In this document: positions 53,585 through 62,751 of the stretch, in pieces | How positions within the stretch are numbered: position 1 is the first letter of the stretch | Layout: every line of letters begins with the position of its first letter | Translations under genes and position numbers: made by a program | The notes under the pieces: model-generated | Told to the model about the DNA's origin: nothing | Database searches by the model: none | What the model saw: only the letters and a program-made list of their open reading frames with translations | Assembly: GCF_001411495.1 (NCBI RefSeq) | Contig: NZ_CP012981.1 | Location: 1,674,001 to 1,738,000, forward strand | Source: Burkholderia cepacia ATCC 25416 | GTDB taxonomy: Bacteria > Pseudomonadota > Gammaproteobacteria > Burkholderiales > Burkholderiaceae | DNA length: 64,000 nt | Direction: 5' to 3'

Positions 53585-53649
53585 GCGCTTGAGAGGCCGC
53601 AAGCCGCATGAAGCGGCGGCGGACCGATAACGATATCGAGAGGGCGGCG

Positions 53650-55740
53650 ATGACGAGGCTCGGGTGGGGCAGGCGGATGGTTTTCGGCGCGGCGCTGGCC
53701 GCGATCGCGCTACTCGGCGCCTGTAACGGCGACGAATCGGCCGAGCGCAACCGGTTGCCCGGTTTCGTGTCCGGCAGCGTGCGCACGACAGCCTATGACG
53801 GCGCAAGCGACGACCTGCTGACGGCCGGCCTCGGCAAGACGGGCCTCGGCTCGGCCACCGCGCCGGGCTTCGCGAACGCCGCCCGGCCGACGGGCGCCGA
53901 GCTGCGCCGCCTCGCGATCTGGTCGAACTACCGCGCGCTCGTCGACATGAGCGCGAACGGCGGCTACGGCCGCTTCTGGGGGCCGAACGTCGATCTAGAC
54001 GGCAACGCCACGCTCGGCGAAGGCAAGATCCCCGGCACCGAATATCTCGCATACTCCGACGACGGCAGCGGCAGCAAGAACGTGACGCTGCTCGTGCAGG
54101 TGCCCGCCAGCTTCAATCCCGCGCAGCCGTGCATCGTCACCGCGACGTCGTCGGGCTCGCGCGGCGTGTACGGCGCGATTTCCGCGGCCGGCGAATGGGC
54201 GCTCAAGCGCGGCTGCGCGGTTGCCTACAACGACAAGGGCGGCGGCAACGGCGCGCACGAACTCATGTCGGACACCGTCACGCTGATCGACGGCACGCTC
54301 GCCAACGCGGTGCTGGCCGGCACCGCGAGCCTGTTCACCGCGAACGTGACGAGCGGCGATCTCGCCACCTTCAATTCCCGCTTCCCGAACCGCTATGCGT
54401 TCAAGCACGCGCATTCGCAGCAGAATCCCGAGCAGGACTGGGGGCGCGTGACGCTGCAGTCGGTCGAGTTCGCGTACTGGGCGCTCAACGAGCAGTTCGG
54501 CCCGCTGATCGACAGCTCGCATCACGGCGTGCGCTATCGCGCGGGCGACATCACGACGATCGCCGCGTCGGTCAGCAACGGCGGCGGCGCGTCGCTCGCG
54601 GCGGCCGAGCAGGACAATCGCGGCTGGATCACCGCGGTCGTGGTCGGCGAGCCGCAAATCAACGTGCGGATGGCGCCGAACGCGGTCGTGCGCTCGGGCG
54701 GCCAGCCGGTGCCGTCGTTCGGCCGGCCGCTGGCCGACTACGCGACCCTCGCGAACCTGCTTCAGCCGTGCGCGGCCGCGTCGGCGTCGCTTGCCGGTGC
54801 GCCGTACCTGAGCGCGCTGCCGGCGGCGACCACGCAGTCGATCCGCACGCAGCGCTGCGCGACGCTCGCCGCGGCCGGGCTCGTGTCGGGGGCCGATACG
54901 CAAAGCCAGGCCGCCGACGCGCTCGCACAGCTCCACGCGGCCGGCTACCTTGCCGATTCCGACCTGCTGCAAGCGCCGATGTGGGATTCGCAGGCGATTC
55001 CGGCGATCGCCGTCACGTATGCGAACGCGTACACGCGCTCGCGCGTCACCGACAACCTGTGCAATTTCAGCTTCGCGACGACGAACCCGGCGACGGGCGC
55101 CGTCGCCGCGCCGGCCACGTCGCCGATGCCGGCCGTCTTCGGCGTCGGCAACGGCGTGCCGCCGACGGCCGGCATCGACCTCGTGTTCAACACGGGCGCG
55201 GGTATCGACCACCGGCTCGCGACACCCGATGCGAGCTTCGCGGGCGCGCTGTGCCTGCGCCGGCTCTGGACGAACGGGATGCTCGGGATGCCCGCGAACG
55301 TCGATGCGGTGCGCGTGAACGCGAACCTGCAGGGCAAGCCGGCGATCATCGTCCAGGGCCGCAGCGATGCGCTGGTGCCCGTGAACCACGCATCGCGCGC
55401 ATACGTCGCGCAGAACGGCGTCAGCGAAGGCGGGCGCAGCCGGCTCGTGTTCTACGAGGTGACGAACGGCCAGCACTTCGACGCGTTCCTGCCGGTGCCG
55501 GGCTTCGACACGCGCTTCGTGCCGGTTCACTACTACAACCTGCAGGCGCTGAACCTGATGTGGCGGCACCTGAAGAATGGTGCGCCGCTGCCGCCGTCGC
55601 AGGTGATCCGCACGGTGCCGCGCGGCGGCACGCCGGGCGCCGCGCCCGCGCTGACGAGCGCGAACCTGCCGCCGATCTCGGCCGCGCCGGGGGCGAACGC
55701 GATCACGACCGGCGCCGGCACGATCGACGTGCCGCTCTGA
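53650..55740 (+). CDS. D-(-)-3-hydroxybutyrate oligomer hydrolase, lipoprotein
   Basis: A 696-residue secreted hydrolase of the 3HBOH family. A lipobox-like ALLGAC ends the signal sequence. The family pattern runs from NRLPGFVSGSVRTTAYDGAS to GMPANVDAVRVNANLQGKPA. The probable nucleophile is Ser in ASVSNGGGAS, with an Asp/His pair near HGRSDALVPVNHASRAYV-type and TNGQHFDAFLP. It splits 3HB oligomers released from polyhydroxybutyrate. The ATG at 53650 has GAGAGGG upstream; a Met at 53608 would only add 14 charged residues. Confidence 0.85.
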   Translation: MTRLGWGRRMVFGAALAAIALLGACNGDESAERNRLPGFVSGSVRTTAYDGASDDLLTAGLGKTGLGSATAPGFANAARPTGAELRRLAIWSNYRALVDMSANGGYGRFWGPNVDLDGNATLGEGKIPGTEYLAYSDDGSGSKNVTLLVQVPASFNPAQPCIVTATSSGSRGVYGAISAAGEWALKRGCAVAYNDKGGGNGAHELMSDTVTLIDGTLANAVLAGTASLFTANVTSGDLATFNSRFPNRYAFKHAHSQQNPEQDWGRVTLQSVEFAYWALNEQFGPLIDSSHHGVRYRAGDITTIAASVSNGGGASLAAAEQDNRGWITAVVVGEPQINVRMAPNAVVRSGGQPVPSFGRPLADYATLANLLQPCAAASASLAGAPYLSALPAATTQSIRTQRCATLAAAGLVSGADTQSQAADALAQLHAAGYLADSDLLQAPMWDSQAIPAIAVTYANAYTRSRVTDNLCNFSFATTNPATGAVAAPATSPMPAVFGVGNGVPPTAGIDLVFNTGAGIDHRLATPDASFAGALCLRRLWTNGMLGMPANVDAVRVNANLQGKPAIIVQGRSDALVPVNHASRAYVAQNGVSEGGRSRLVFYEVTNGQHFDAFLPVPGFDTRFVPVHYYNLQALNLMWRHLKNGAPLPPSQVIRTVPRGGTPGAAPALTSANLPPISAAPGANAITTGAGTIDVPL

Positions 55741-55765
55741 CGGCGCCCGCCGCGCCGCCCGCACG

Positions 55766-55792
55766 AAGCCGGACAGCCGTCCGGCTTTTTCC
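55766..55792 (+). terminator. Terminator of the 3HB oligomer hydrolase gene
   Basis: A 9-bp stem (AAGCCGGAC, 55766-55774, with 55779-55787), 4-nt loop and a following TTT CC run, 26 bp after the stop. Confidence 0.85.
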
Positions 55793-56167
55793 TTTGTGCG
55801 AATGGAATCGGTCCCGGATTGGCTTTTGTCCGAATGGCGAGCGCTGTAACAAATTCTTACTTTACGGCGGTAAATCAGAACCCTAATATGCGCCGGTATT
55901 TTCACTTAATTTAATAAATTACAGATACGAAGATATTCCTTTCCGTTTAGTTAATCGATCCTTTCGATTTTGTTAAATCGGCTCGAGTCGCGGTTGATCG
56001 CCATTCTGCGATTAATCGGTATCTCGCCGAGGGGGATCGCTCGTCTGTTCCAAGTGAGGTGCCCTTGTCGGGCGGGCCTTGCGGGGTGTGTTTTTGCCGC
56101 CGATTTTGTGTGCATGCAAATTCGCGCAATGAATTCGTATTGCTGCGGATTATTGAATTGCCGTTTG

Positions 56168-56187
56168 CAATGGAATTGATTCCATTG
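56168..56187. promoter_or_regulatory. 20-bp palindrome, possible operator
   Basis: CAATGGAAT and ATTCCATTG form a perfect inverted repeat with a 2-bp centre, 168 bp before the peptidase ATG. Flanked by TTTGCAA and TTGCAAA. Good size for a dimeric repressor site. Confidence 0.45.
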
Positions 56188-56354
56188 TGCGGTTGCAAAA
56201 AAACATGGGTGGGGTAAATCGTGCCGATCGGTATTCGCCGATCCGGTAAAAAACTCGGAGTGCGTCGCATAACGAATGCATTCCTGGTGCGGAGCGCCGG
56301 CGCAAATGATCCTTTGCGACCGGCGGTATTTATCGTTCTGTTCGAGAGGCAATA

Positions 56355-58190
56355 ATGACGACACGGAAGTCCTTGAAAGACGGTTTCGCGCTATTCGGAA
56401 CGACACTGAGCGTGCCGCTCGCCGCAGCCGCGGCCGCGGCGCTGCTCGTCACGGGGTGCGGCGGCGACGACGGGCCGAGCCCGGCTGCTTCGGCCGCCGC
56501 CGCGGCCGCGACGTCGGCCGGCGCCAGCACGTCGGCCAACACCAACGCAACGGCCGCGGCGGCCGACCAGCCGTACGTCGACAACGACGTGTACGGCACC
56601 GGGCCGAACGACGCGGTCACGGATTCCACGGAAGGGGCGGCCGTCGTCCACCGTTCGGTCACGATCGGCGGCAAGACCATCAAGTACACGGCCACCACGG
56701 GCCACCTGACGACGATCGACCCGGTCACGTCGGCGCCGAACGCGAAGATGTTCTACGTCGCGTACACGCAGGACAATCCGGACCCGTCGAAGCCGCGCCC
56801 GGTCACGTTCTTCTACAACGGCGGCCCCGGCTCGTCGTCGGTCTACCTGCTGCTCGGCTCGTACGGGCCGAAGCGCCTGCAGTCGTCGTTCCCGAACTTC
56901 ACGCCGCCCGCGCCGTACAAGCTGCTCGACAACCCGGACAGCCTGCTCGACCGTACCGACCTCGTGTTCATCAACCCGGTCGGCACCGGTTATTCGACGG
57001 CGATCGCCCCGGCGAAGAACAAGGACTTCTGGGGCACCGACCAGGACGCCCGCTCGATCGATCGCTTCATCCAGCGCTACCTGACCAAGTATTCGCGCTG
57101 GAATTCGCCGAAATTTCTGTACGGCGAGTCGTACGGCACCGCGCGCAGCGCGGTCGTGTCGTGGGTGCTGCACGAGGACGGCATCGACCTGAACGGGATC
57201 ACGCTGCAGTCGTCGATCCTCGACTACGCGAATGCGTTGTCCGCGCCGGGCACGTTCCCGACACTCGCGGCCGACGCGTTCTACTGGAAGAAGACGACGC
57301 TCAACCCGACGCCGACCGATCTCGACGCGTACATGGTCCAGGCCCGCAACTACGCGGACAACACGCTCGCGCCGCTCGCGCAGAAGCCGAACCCGCAGGA
57401 CGGCGGCTTCGTGAACGTGCGGCTGAACCTGAACCTGCAGACCGCGCAGCAGATGGGCGCGTACATCGGCACGGACCCGACGTCGCTGATCCAGACGTTC
57501 GGCAACCCGGCCGCGCTCGGCAATGTGCCGTCGTCGGACGACAACCCGCCGTACACGTTCTTCCTGACGCTCGTGCCGGGCACGCAGATCGGCCAGTACG
57601 ACGGTCGCGCGAACTTCACGGGCAAGGGCATCGCGCCGTACATCCTGCCGAACTCGGGCAGCAACGATCCGTCGATCACGAACGTCGGCGGCGCGTACAC
57701 GGTGCTGTGGAACAGCTACATCAACACCGACCTCAAGTACACGTCGACGTCGTCGTTCGTGGACCTGAACGACCAGGTCTTCAACAACTGGGACTTCAGC
57801 CACACCGACCCGACCGGCGCGAACAAGGGCGGCGGCAACACGCTGTACACGGCCGGCGACCTGGCGTCGACGATGAGCGTGAACCCGGATCTGAAGGTGC
57901 TGTCGGCGAACGGCTATTTCGACGCCGTCACGCCGTTCCACCAGACGGAGCTGACGCTCGCGCAGATGCCGCTCGACCCGACGCTCAAGGCGCAGAACCT
58001 GACGATCAAGAACTACCCGTCGGGCCACATGATCTACCTGAACGACGCGTCGCGGACCGCACTGAAGGGCGATCTCGCCAACTTCTACGACGGGATCCTC
58101 GCGAACCGCACCGCCCTGCAGCGGGTGCTGAAGCTGCAGGCGCGCACGCAGCAGCTCAAGCAGCAGAAACTGCAGCAGCAGGGGCAGTAA
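56355..58190 (+). CDS. Secreted S10-family serine carboxypeptidase lipoprotein
   Basis: A 611-residue protein. Signal with lipobox LLVTGC (Cys about 35), a low-complexity Ala/Ser/Thr linker (about 42-72), then a peptidase S10 domain: FFYNGGPGSSSVYLL for the oxyanion hole, Ser in FLYGESYGTARS, Asp in NGYFDAVTPFHQTE and His in YPSGHMIYLND. Likely outer-membrane or periplasmic C-terminal exopeptidase. A helical Gln-rich tail (LKLQARTQQLKQQKL) ends the protein. Confidence 0.9.
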   Translation: MTTRKSLKDGFALFGTTLSVPLAAAAAAALLVTGCGGDDGPSPAASAAAAAATSAGASTSANTNATAAAADQPYVDNDVYGTGPNDAVTDSTEGAAVVHRSVTIGGKTIKYTATTGHLTTIDPVTSAPNAKMFYVAYTQDNPDPSKPRPVTFFYNGGPGSSSVYLLLGSYGPKRLQSSFPNFTPPAPYKLLDNPDSLLDRTDLVFINPVGTGYSTAIAPAKNKDFWGTDQDARSIDRFIQRYLTKYSRWNSPKFLYGESYGTARSAVVSWVLHEDGIDLNGITLQSSILDYANALSAPGTFPTLAADAFYWKKTTLNPTPTDLDAYMVQARNYADNTLAPLAQKPNPQDGGFVNVRLNLNLQTAQQMGAYIGTDPTSLIQTFGNPAALGNVPSSDDNPPYTFFLTLVPGTQIGQYDGRANFTGKGIAPYILPNSGSNDPSITNVGGAYTVLWNSYINTDLKYTSTSSFVDLNDQVFNNWDFSHTDPTGANKGGGNTLYTAGDLASTMSVNPDLKVLSANGYFDAVTPFHQTELTLAQMPLDPTLKAQNLTIKNYPSGHMIYLNDASRTALKGDLANFYDGILANRTALQRVLKLQARTQQLKQQKLQQQGQ

Positions 58191-58225
58191 GCGCGGCGGG
58201 CGGCTCGAGCCGCCCCGGACGGACG

Positions 58226-58262
58226 ACAGCCCGATCGGCGCAGGCCGGTCGGGCTGTTTTTA
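58226..58262 (+). terminator. Terminator of the S10 peptidase gene
   Basis: A 14-bp stem (58226-58239 with 58244-58257) with one mismatch and a GCAG loop, followed by TTTTTAT, 35 bp after the stop. Confidence 0.9.
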
Positions 58263-58344
58263 TCGGCAGCGGAGGGCGCCGCGCGTCGGATGCGCTGGCC
58301 GGGAAAGGGCGCAGCCGCGGGTGAAGGGCGGGATCGGCGCCCGC

Positions 58345-59133
58345 CTACGCGAGCACGAGCCTTACGCCGACCGCGACGAGCGTCGCGGCGAGCAGGTTAC
58401 GCAGCAGCCGCTCGGGTGCGCGCGCCGACAGCAGGCTGCCGAGCACGATGCCCGGCAACGAGCCGAGCAGCAGCGACAGCAGCATCGACCAGTCGACCGA
58501 GCCGAGCAGCCAGTGGCCCATGCCGGCGACCAGCGTGAGCGGCACCGCGTGCGCGATGTCGGACCCGACGATGCGGGTCGTCGCGAGCATCGGATACAGC
58601 AGCAGGAGCACGGTGACGCCGATCGCGCCGGCACCGACCGACGTCATCGACACGAGCACGCCGAGCACGGCGCCCGTCAGCACGGTCGACCACAGCGTGC
58701 GCGCGGGGTTCGGCGCGAGCGGGTTGCGCGCGGCGAACGCGGTGAGCTGCGGCCGGAAGATCAGTGCGAGCGACGTGAGCAGCAGCGCGACGCCGAGCAC
58801 GAGCTGGATCATCCGCGCGGTGCCCGGCGTGTTCATCCCGTGCGTGTGCAGCCACCACAGCGTGATGGCCGCGGCCGGCACGCTGCCTGTCGCGAGCCGG
58901 CCCGTGATGCGCCAGTCGATCGAACCCTTCAGGCCGTGGACGAGCGTGCCGGTGGCCTTGGTCGCCGCCGCATAGAGCAGGTCGGTGCCGACCGCCGTCG
59001 CGGGGTGGACGCCGAACAGCAGCACGAGGATCGGCGTCATCAACGAACCACCGCCGACGCCGGTCAGGCCGACGAGGATGCCGACGAACAGGCCGGACAA
59101 CGAGTACAGCAGATCGATATGGGGAAGCGACAT
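58345..59133 (-). CDS. TauE/SafE-family sulfite/organosulfonate exporter
   Basis: A 262-residue protein with eight membrane helices in two repeats: SGLFVGILVGLTGVGGGSLM in the first and GAVLGVLVSMTSVGAGAIGV in the second, plus HPATAVGTDLLYAAATK. Family members move sulfite, sulfoacetate or other small anions. Convergent with the S10 peptidase gene. Confidence 0.88.
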   Translation of the reverse strand: MSLPHIDLLYSLSGLFVGILVGLTGVGGGSLMTPILVLLFGVHPATAVGTDLLYAAATKATGTLVHGLKGSIDWRITGRLATGSVPAAAITLWWLHTHGMNTPGTARMIQLVLGVALLLTSLALIFRPQLTAFAARNPLAPNPARTLWSTVLTGAVLGVLVSMTSVGAGAIGVTVLLLLYPMLATTRIVGSDIAHAVPLTLVAGMGHWLLGSVDWSMLLSLLLGSLPGIVLGSLLSARAPERLLRNLLAATLVAVGVRLVLA

Positions 59134-59432
59134 CGGAAGGAGGCGGTTATGCGGCGTTCGGCGGTAGCGGCGCGTGGGTCAAAGTCCGCCATTGTCGCAA
59201 ATGTGGCGGGTCGGTGTACGACTGCGTTAAAAATCGGCCGGGAAGGCGCGGGCGGCAGGCGGCGGTGAAACGGGCGTTTGAACGGGGCAGGGCCAACGTG
59301 ATGGCCGGTGCCGGCCAGCCACGACAGGACGGGCGGTGCGCGGCACCCGGAAGAAGAAAAAGGGCGCGACGGTGCGCGCCCCAGGTTCGATGCAAACGGC
59401 CGGATTCGTCCGCCGCCTGCGGCTCGTCGGCG
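59134..59432. other. Intergenic region with the DHA2 exporter's terminator
   Basis: 299 bp between tauE/safE and the exporter gene, both on the minus strand. It holds the exporter's terminator and, towards 59134-59220, the likely promoter of the TauE gene. I see no other structure. Confidence 0.6.
59357..59381 (-). terminator. Terminator of the DHA2 exporter gene
   Basis: Stem GGGCGCG (59362-59368) with CGCGCCC (59375-59381), 6-nt loop. On the minus strand a U5 run follows. About 50 bp after the exporter stop. Confidence 0.85.
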
Positions 59433-60872
59433 TCAGTGCATCGCGGGGCCGGCGCCTTCGACGGCGTCCTGCCGCCGGATGCGCAGCGCGAGCCCGATCA
59501 GCGCGGCGGCGGCAGCGAATGCCGCGCCGAACGCGAAAGCCGCATGGTAGCCGCCGTTCAGTGCGTCGAGCGGCGCGGCGTTCGCGGCCGCGAGCACGTC
59601 GGTGCGGGCGGCCGCGAGGCTCGCGAGCACGGCGAGGCCGAGCGCGCCGCCCATCATGAACGCGGTGTTGACGATCCCCGACGCGAGCCCGGAATCGGCC
59701 GGATCGACGTCGCTCATCGCGGCGAGCAGCATCGGGTTGAACGCGACGCCCGCGCCGATGCCGAGCAGCGTCATGCCGGGCAGCACGTGCCAGGCGAAGC
59801 CGCCGTCCACCGGCGCGCGCGAAAACAGGGCGAGGCCGCAGGCCGCGATCAGCAGGCCGGCCGCGATCGGGCCGCGGATCCCGAAGCGCATCACGATGCG
59901 CGCGGACAGCCCGAGCGAGAACGCGGCCATGATCAGGTTCGCCGGCAGGAACGCGAGACCGACCTGCAGCGGCCCGTAGCCGAGCACACGCTGCATGTAC
60001 AGCGCGGACAGGAAGAACCACGCGAACATCGCGGCCGCCCACAGCACGCCGATCACGTTCGCGAGCGCGACGTTGCGCGCGGCGAACAGCGTGAGCGGCA
60101 TCAGCGGATGCGCGGCGCGCGCCTCGATCGCGATGAACAGGGCGAGCAGCGCGACGGCCGCGCCGATCAGCACGACGGTCTGCGTCGACAGCCAGCCGGC
60201 TTCGTTGCCGCCGACGATCCCGTAGACCGCCAGCATCAGCGACGCGGTCACGGTGACCGCGCCCGCGACGTCGAGCCGTGCGGTGCCGGCCGGCGCGCGC
60301 AGGCGCGGCAGCAGCGCGACGCACATCGCATAGACGGCGATGCCGATCGGCAGGTTGACGAGGAAGATCCAGTGCCACGACAGCGAGCTCGTCAGCAGCC
60401 CGCCGAGCAGCACGCCGATGCTGCCGCCGCCCGCGCAGACGAAGCCGTACACGCCCATCGCGCGGGCGCGTTCGCCGGGCTCGGTGAAGAGATTCATGAT
60501 CAGCGACAGCGACACGGCCGACACCACCGCGCCGCCGAGCCCCTGCACCGCGCGCGCGGCGATCAGCATCGTCTGCGACTGGGCGAGGCCGCATGCGAGC
60601 GACGCGAGCGTGAAGACGACGAGGCCGGCGAGGAACATGCGCCGCTGGCCATACAGGTCGCCGAGCCGGCCGCCGAGCAGCAGGCAGCCGCCGAACGTCA
60701 GCAGGTACGCGTTGACGACCCACACGAGGGCCGTCTCAGTGAAATGGAGGTCGGTGCTGATCGATGGCAGCGCAACGTTCACGATCGTGCTGTCGAGCAC
60801 GATCATCAGCACGCCGAGGCAGAGGACGATCAGCGCGTACCAGCGCTTTTCGCCGTGGATCCCGTGGGTCAT
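59433..60872 (-). CDS. DHA2-type (14-TM) drug exporter, EmrB/QacA-like
   Basis: A 479-residue, 14-helix MFS exporter. DHA2 signatures: LDSTIVNVALPSISTDL in TM1, GGRLGDLYGQRRMFLAGL (motif A) and LGGAVVSAVSLSLIMNLF. No membrane-fusion protein gene nearby, so it may act alone. 136 bp from the FrnE-like gene. Confidence 0.9.
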   Translation of the reverse strand: MTHGIHGEKRWYALIVLCLGVLMIVLDSTIVNVALPSISTDLHFTETALVWVVNAYLLTFGGCLLLGGRLGDLYGQRRMFLAGLVVFTLASLACGLAQSQTMLIAARAVQGLGGAVVSAVSLSLIMNLFTEPGERARAMGVYGFVCAGGGSIGVLLGGLLTSSLSWHWIFLVNLPIGIAVYAMCVALLPRLRAPAGTARLDVAGAVTVTASLMLAVYGIVGGNEAGWLSTQTVVLIGAAVALLALFIAIEARAAHPLMPLTLFAARNVALANVIGVLWAAAMFAWFFLSALYMQRVLGYGPLQVGLAFLPANLIMAAFSLGLSARIVMRFGIRGPIAAGLLIAACGLALFSRAPVDGGFAWHVLPGMTLLGIGAGVAFNPMLLAAMSDVDPADSGLASGIVNTAFMMGGALGLAVLASLAAARTDVLAAANAAPLDALNGGYHAAFAFGAAFAAAAALIGLALRIRRQDAVEGAGPAMH

Positions 60873-61008
60873 GGGCTTGCAGCCTTCTGATAGTTATTTG
60901 AAAGGATGCATTGTAGGCCCCCTCGGCGCGGGCTTCCTGCCGGTTTGTGGCAGGAGCGATGCGTAGTCGCGCGTCCGGGCGGGCCGCGCGTGACGGATGC
61001 GACGGGCG

Positions 61009-61740
61009 TTACGCGCGCGCCGGCAGTTCGCAGCCGTCGGGGCCGCATGCGGCCGCGTCGCTGCCGTCGAGTTCGACGATGCCGTCGCGCCATGCCTGGT
61101 CGAGCGCCTGCGCGAACGCGTCGGCCGGCTGCGCGCCCGACACCGCGTAACGGCCGCCGAACACGAACAGCGGCACGCCGCGCCCGCCGATCTGCGCGGC
61201 GCGGGCGATGTCGGCTTCGACTTCGTCGCGGTACAGGTCGCTGCGCAGCACGTCTTCGACGGCCGCGCGCTCGAGCCCCGCTTCGACCGCGAATTCGGTC
61301 AGCTCGGCGTGATCGAACAGCGAACCGTGCTCGCAGAAATACGCGCGGTACAGCCGCTCGGTCAGCGCGTGCGCGCGGCCTGTCGCTTCCGCGAGCTTCA
61401 CGAGCCGGTGGCCGTCGAGCGTGTCGCCGACGAGCGTGCCGGGCAGGTCGTAACGCAGCCCGACGCTCGCGGCCGCCTCGGTCACCTGGCGCAGCATCTG
61501 GTCGACCTGCGCGGGCGACATCCGGTACTTGCCGGCGAGCATCGCCTCGACCGGCTCGACCGGCTGGCCCGGCATCAGCCGGTATGCGCGCAGCGCGACG
61601 TCGACGCGCTCGGCGTGCGCGAACGCGGCGAGCGCCTCGTCGAAGCGGCGCTTGCCGATCCAGCACCACGGGCAGATCAGGTCGGACCAGATTTCGACGG
61701 TCAGGGTCGGGCGGGCAATCGGGGCGGGAGCGGTCGTCAT
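61009..61740 (-). CDS. FrnE-like DsbA-family oxidoreductase
   Basis: A 243-residue cytoplasmic thioredoxin-fold protein with no signal peptide. CxxC motif CPWC in EIWSDLICPWCWIGKRRFDE, a helical insert, and GGRGVPLFVFGGRYAVSGAQP with a cis-Pro, like FrnE. C-terminal CGPDGCELP adds two Cys that could be metal- or redox-active. Probably a thiol-disulfide enzyme or isomerase for small substrates. Confidence 0.88.
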   Translation of the reverse strand: MTTAPAPIARPTLTVEIWSDLICPWCWIGKRRFDEALAAFAHAERVDVALRAYRLMPGQPVEPVEAMLAGKYRMSPAQVDQMLRQVTEAAASVGLRYDLPGTLVGDTLDGHRLVKLAEATGRAHALTERLYRAYFCEHGSLFDHAELTEFAVEAGLERAAVEDVLRSDLYRDEVEADIARAAQIGGRGVPLFVFGGRYAVSGAQPADAFAQALDQAWRDGIVELDGSDAAACGPDGCELPARA

Positions 61741-61960
61741 GGGCGATTCCGGGCAGCAAAAAAATGTAACCGGGACTATATCACTTTGTGCTTCGACGCT
61801 TCGTCCAGGCCGGGCGGGCGCGTGAAACGGGCGCCCGCCGCATCACGAAGCATAGACACGGAAGCGGCGCACCGATAGCGATGGCCGATACGGGCCGCCG
61901 CCGCGCGTTCCGACGAACAGGCGTTTCGTCGTTCCGGCGAACCAGCCCGCCGCGTTTCCC

Positions 61961-62620
61961 TTACGCGTCGCCCTGCGTTTCCTTCAGGTGCTTGAGGTGT
62001 TTGTAGACCGTCGCGCGGCCCATCCCGAGCACATTCGCGACGTAGTTCGCCGCGCTCTTGCCGCGGAACGCGCCCTCCGCGTACAGCGCTTCGACGAGCT
62101 CGCGCCGGTGCTCGCGCGTGAGCCCGTTCAGCCCGACCTGCCGCTCGCGCAGCCAGCCGTGCAGGAACGTGTTGATGCGCTCCTGCCAGTCGTCGCGGAA
62201 CAGCTCGTCCGGCTGCGCGACCACGCCCGCACCCTTGATGAACAGGTCGAGCGTCGCGCGCACCTCGTCGAACACCGCGATGTTGAAGTTGATGCACATC
62301 ATCCCGGCCGGGTGGCCTTCGTCGTCGAACAGCACGTTGCTCACGCAGCGCATCCGCCGGCCGTCCCAGTTCAGCTTCTCGTACGGGCCGATCACGCGCT
62401 CGCGTGCGGAATGATCGATTTCCTCCAGCGCGGAATCGTCGCCGACCTCGCGCTTCGACAGGTTGTTCGCGAGATACAGCACGGTCTGGTCGTGCAGATC
62501 GTGGATCACGACTTCCGCGTACGGGAAGAACAGCGCGGCGATACCGTCGGCGATCGGCGCATAACGGGTGAGCAGCAGGTCTTTGACGGGGGATTTCTTC
62601 TTGCGCATCGGTGTCGCCAT
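61961..62620 (-). CDS. YheO-type PAS/HTH transcriptional regulator (DauR-like)
   Basis: A 219-residue regulator. N-terminal PAS-like YheO domain (about 12-120; FFPYAEVVIHDLHDQTVLYL, NFNIAVFDEV) and C-terminal HTH_22 (about 165-215; LYAEGAFRGKSAANYVANVL, GMGRATVYKHLKHLKET). DauR of Pseudomonas aeruginosa, which controls D-arginine catabolism, has the same build and lies next to an ornithine-cyclodeaminase homologue as here. The ATG at 62620 is taken; 62608 is also possible. Confidence 0.82.
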   Translation of the reverse strand: MATPMRKKKSPVKDLLLTRYAPIADGIAALFFPYAEVVIHDLHDQTVLYLANNLSKREVGDDSALEEIDHSARERVIGPYEKLNWDGRRMRCVSNVLFDDEGHPAGMMCINFNIAVFDEVRATLDLFIKGAGVVAQPDELFRDDWQERINTFLHGWLRERQVGLNGLTREHRRELVEALYAEGAFRGKSAANYVANVLGMGRATVYKHLKHLKETQGDA

Positions 62621-62751
62621 CTCGGGTGGGCGGGGGCCGGGCGGCCCATCGGGCCGGCGAGGCGGCGTGCCGGTGGCCGGCATGCCCGTGCGCCCGCGCG
62701 CGGCCGCCGCGGCGGTTGCGCCATTGTATCGGCCCCGCGCTCGCGTGCCGC

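Larger units (their letters stand above)
55741..56354. other. 614-bp AT-richer intergenic region before the peptidase gene
   Basis: No gene. Starts with the terminator of the upstream hydrolase, then a long lower-GC stretch (55800-56340). It holds a near-perfect 20-bp palindrome (56168-56187), a smaller one (GATCGG/CCGATC, 56226-56243) and TTAA-rich runs near 55905-55975. Probably a long regulated promoter and leader for the S10 peptidase. Confidence 0.6.

Noticed and set aside
58321..59268. Plus-strand frame over the TauE/SafE gene
   Set aside because: Antisense shadow; the minus-strand frame has clear membrane repeats.
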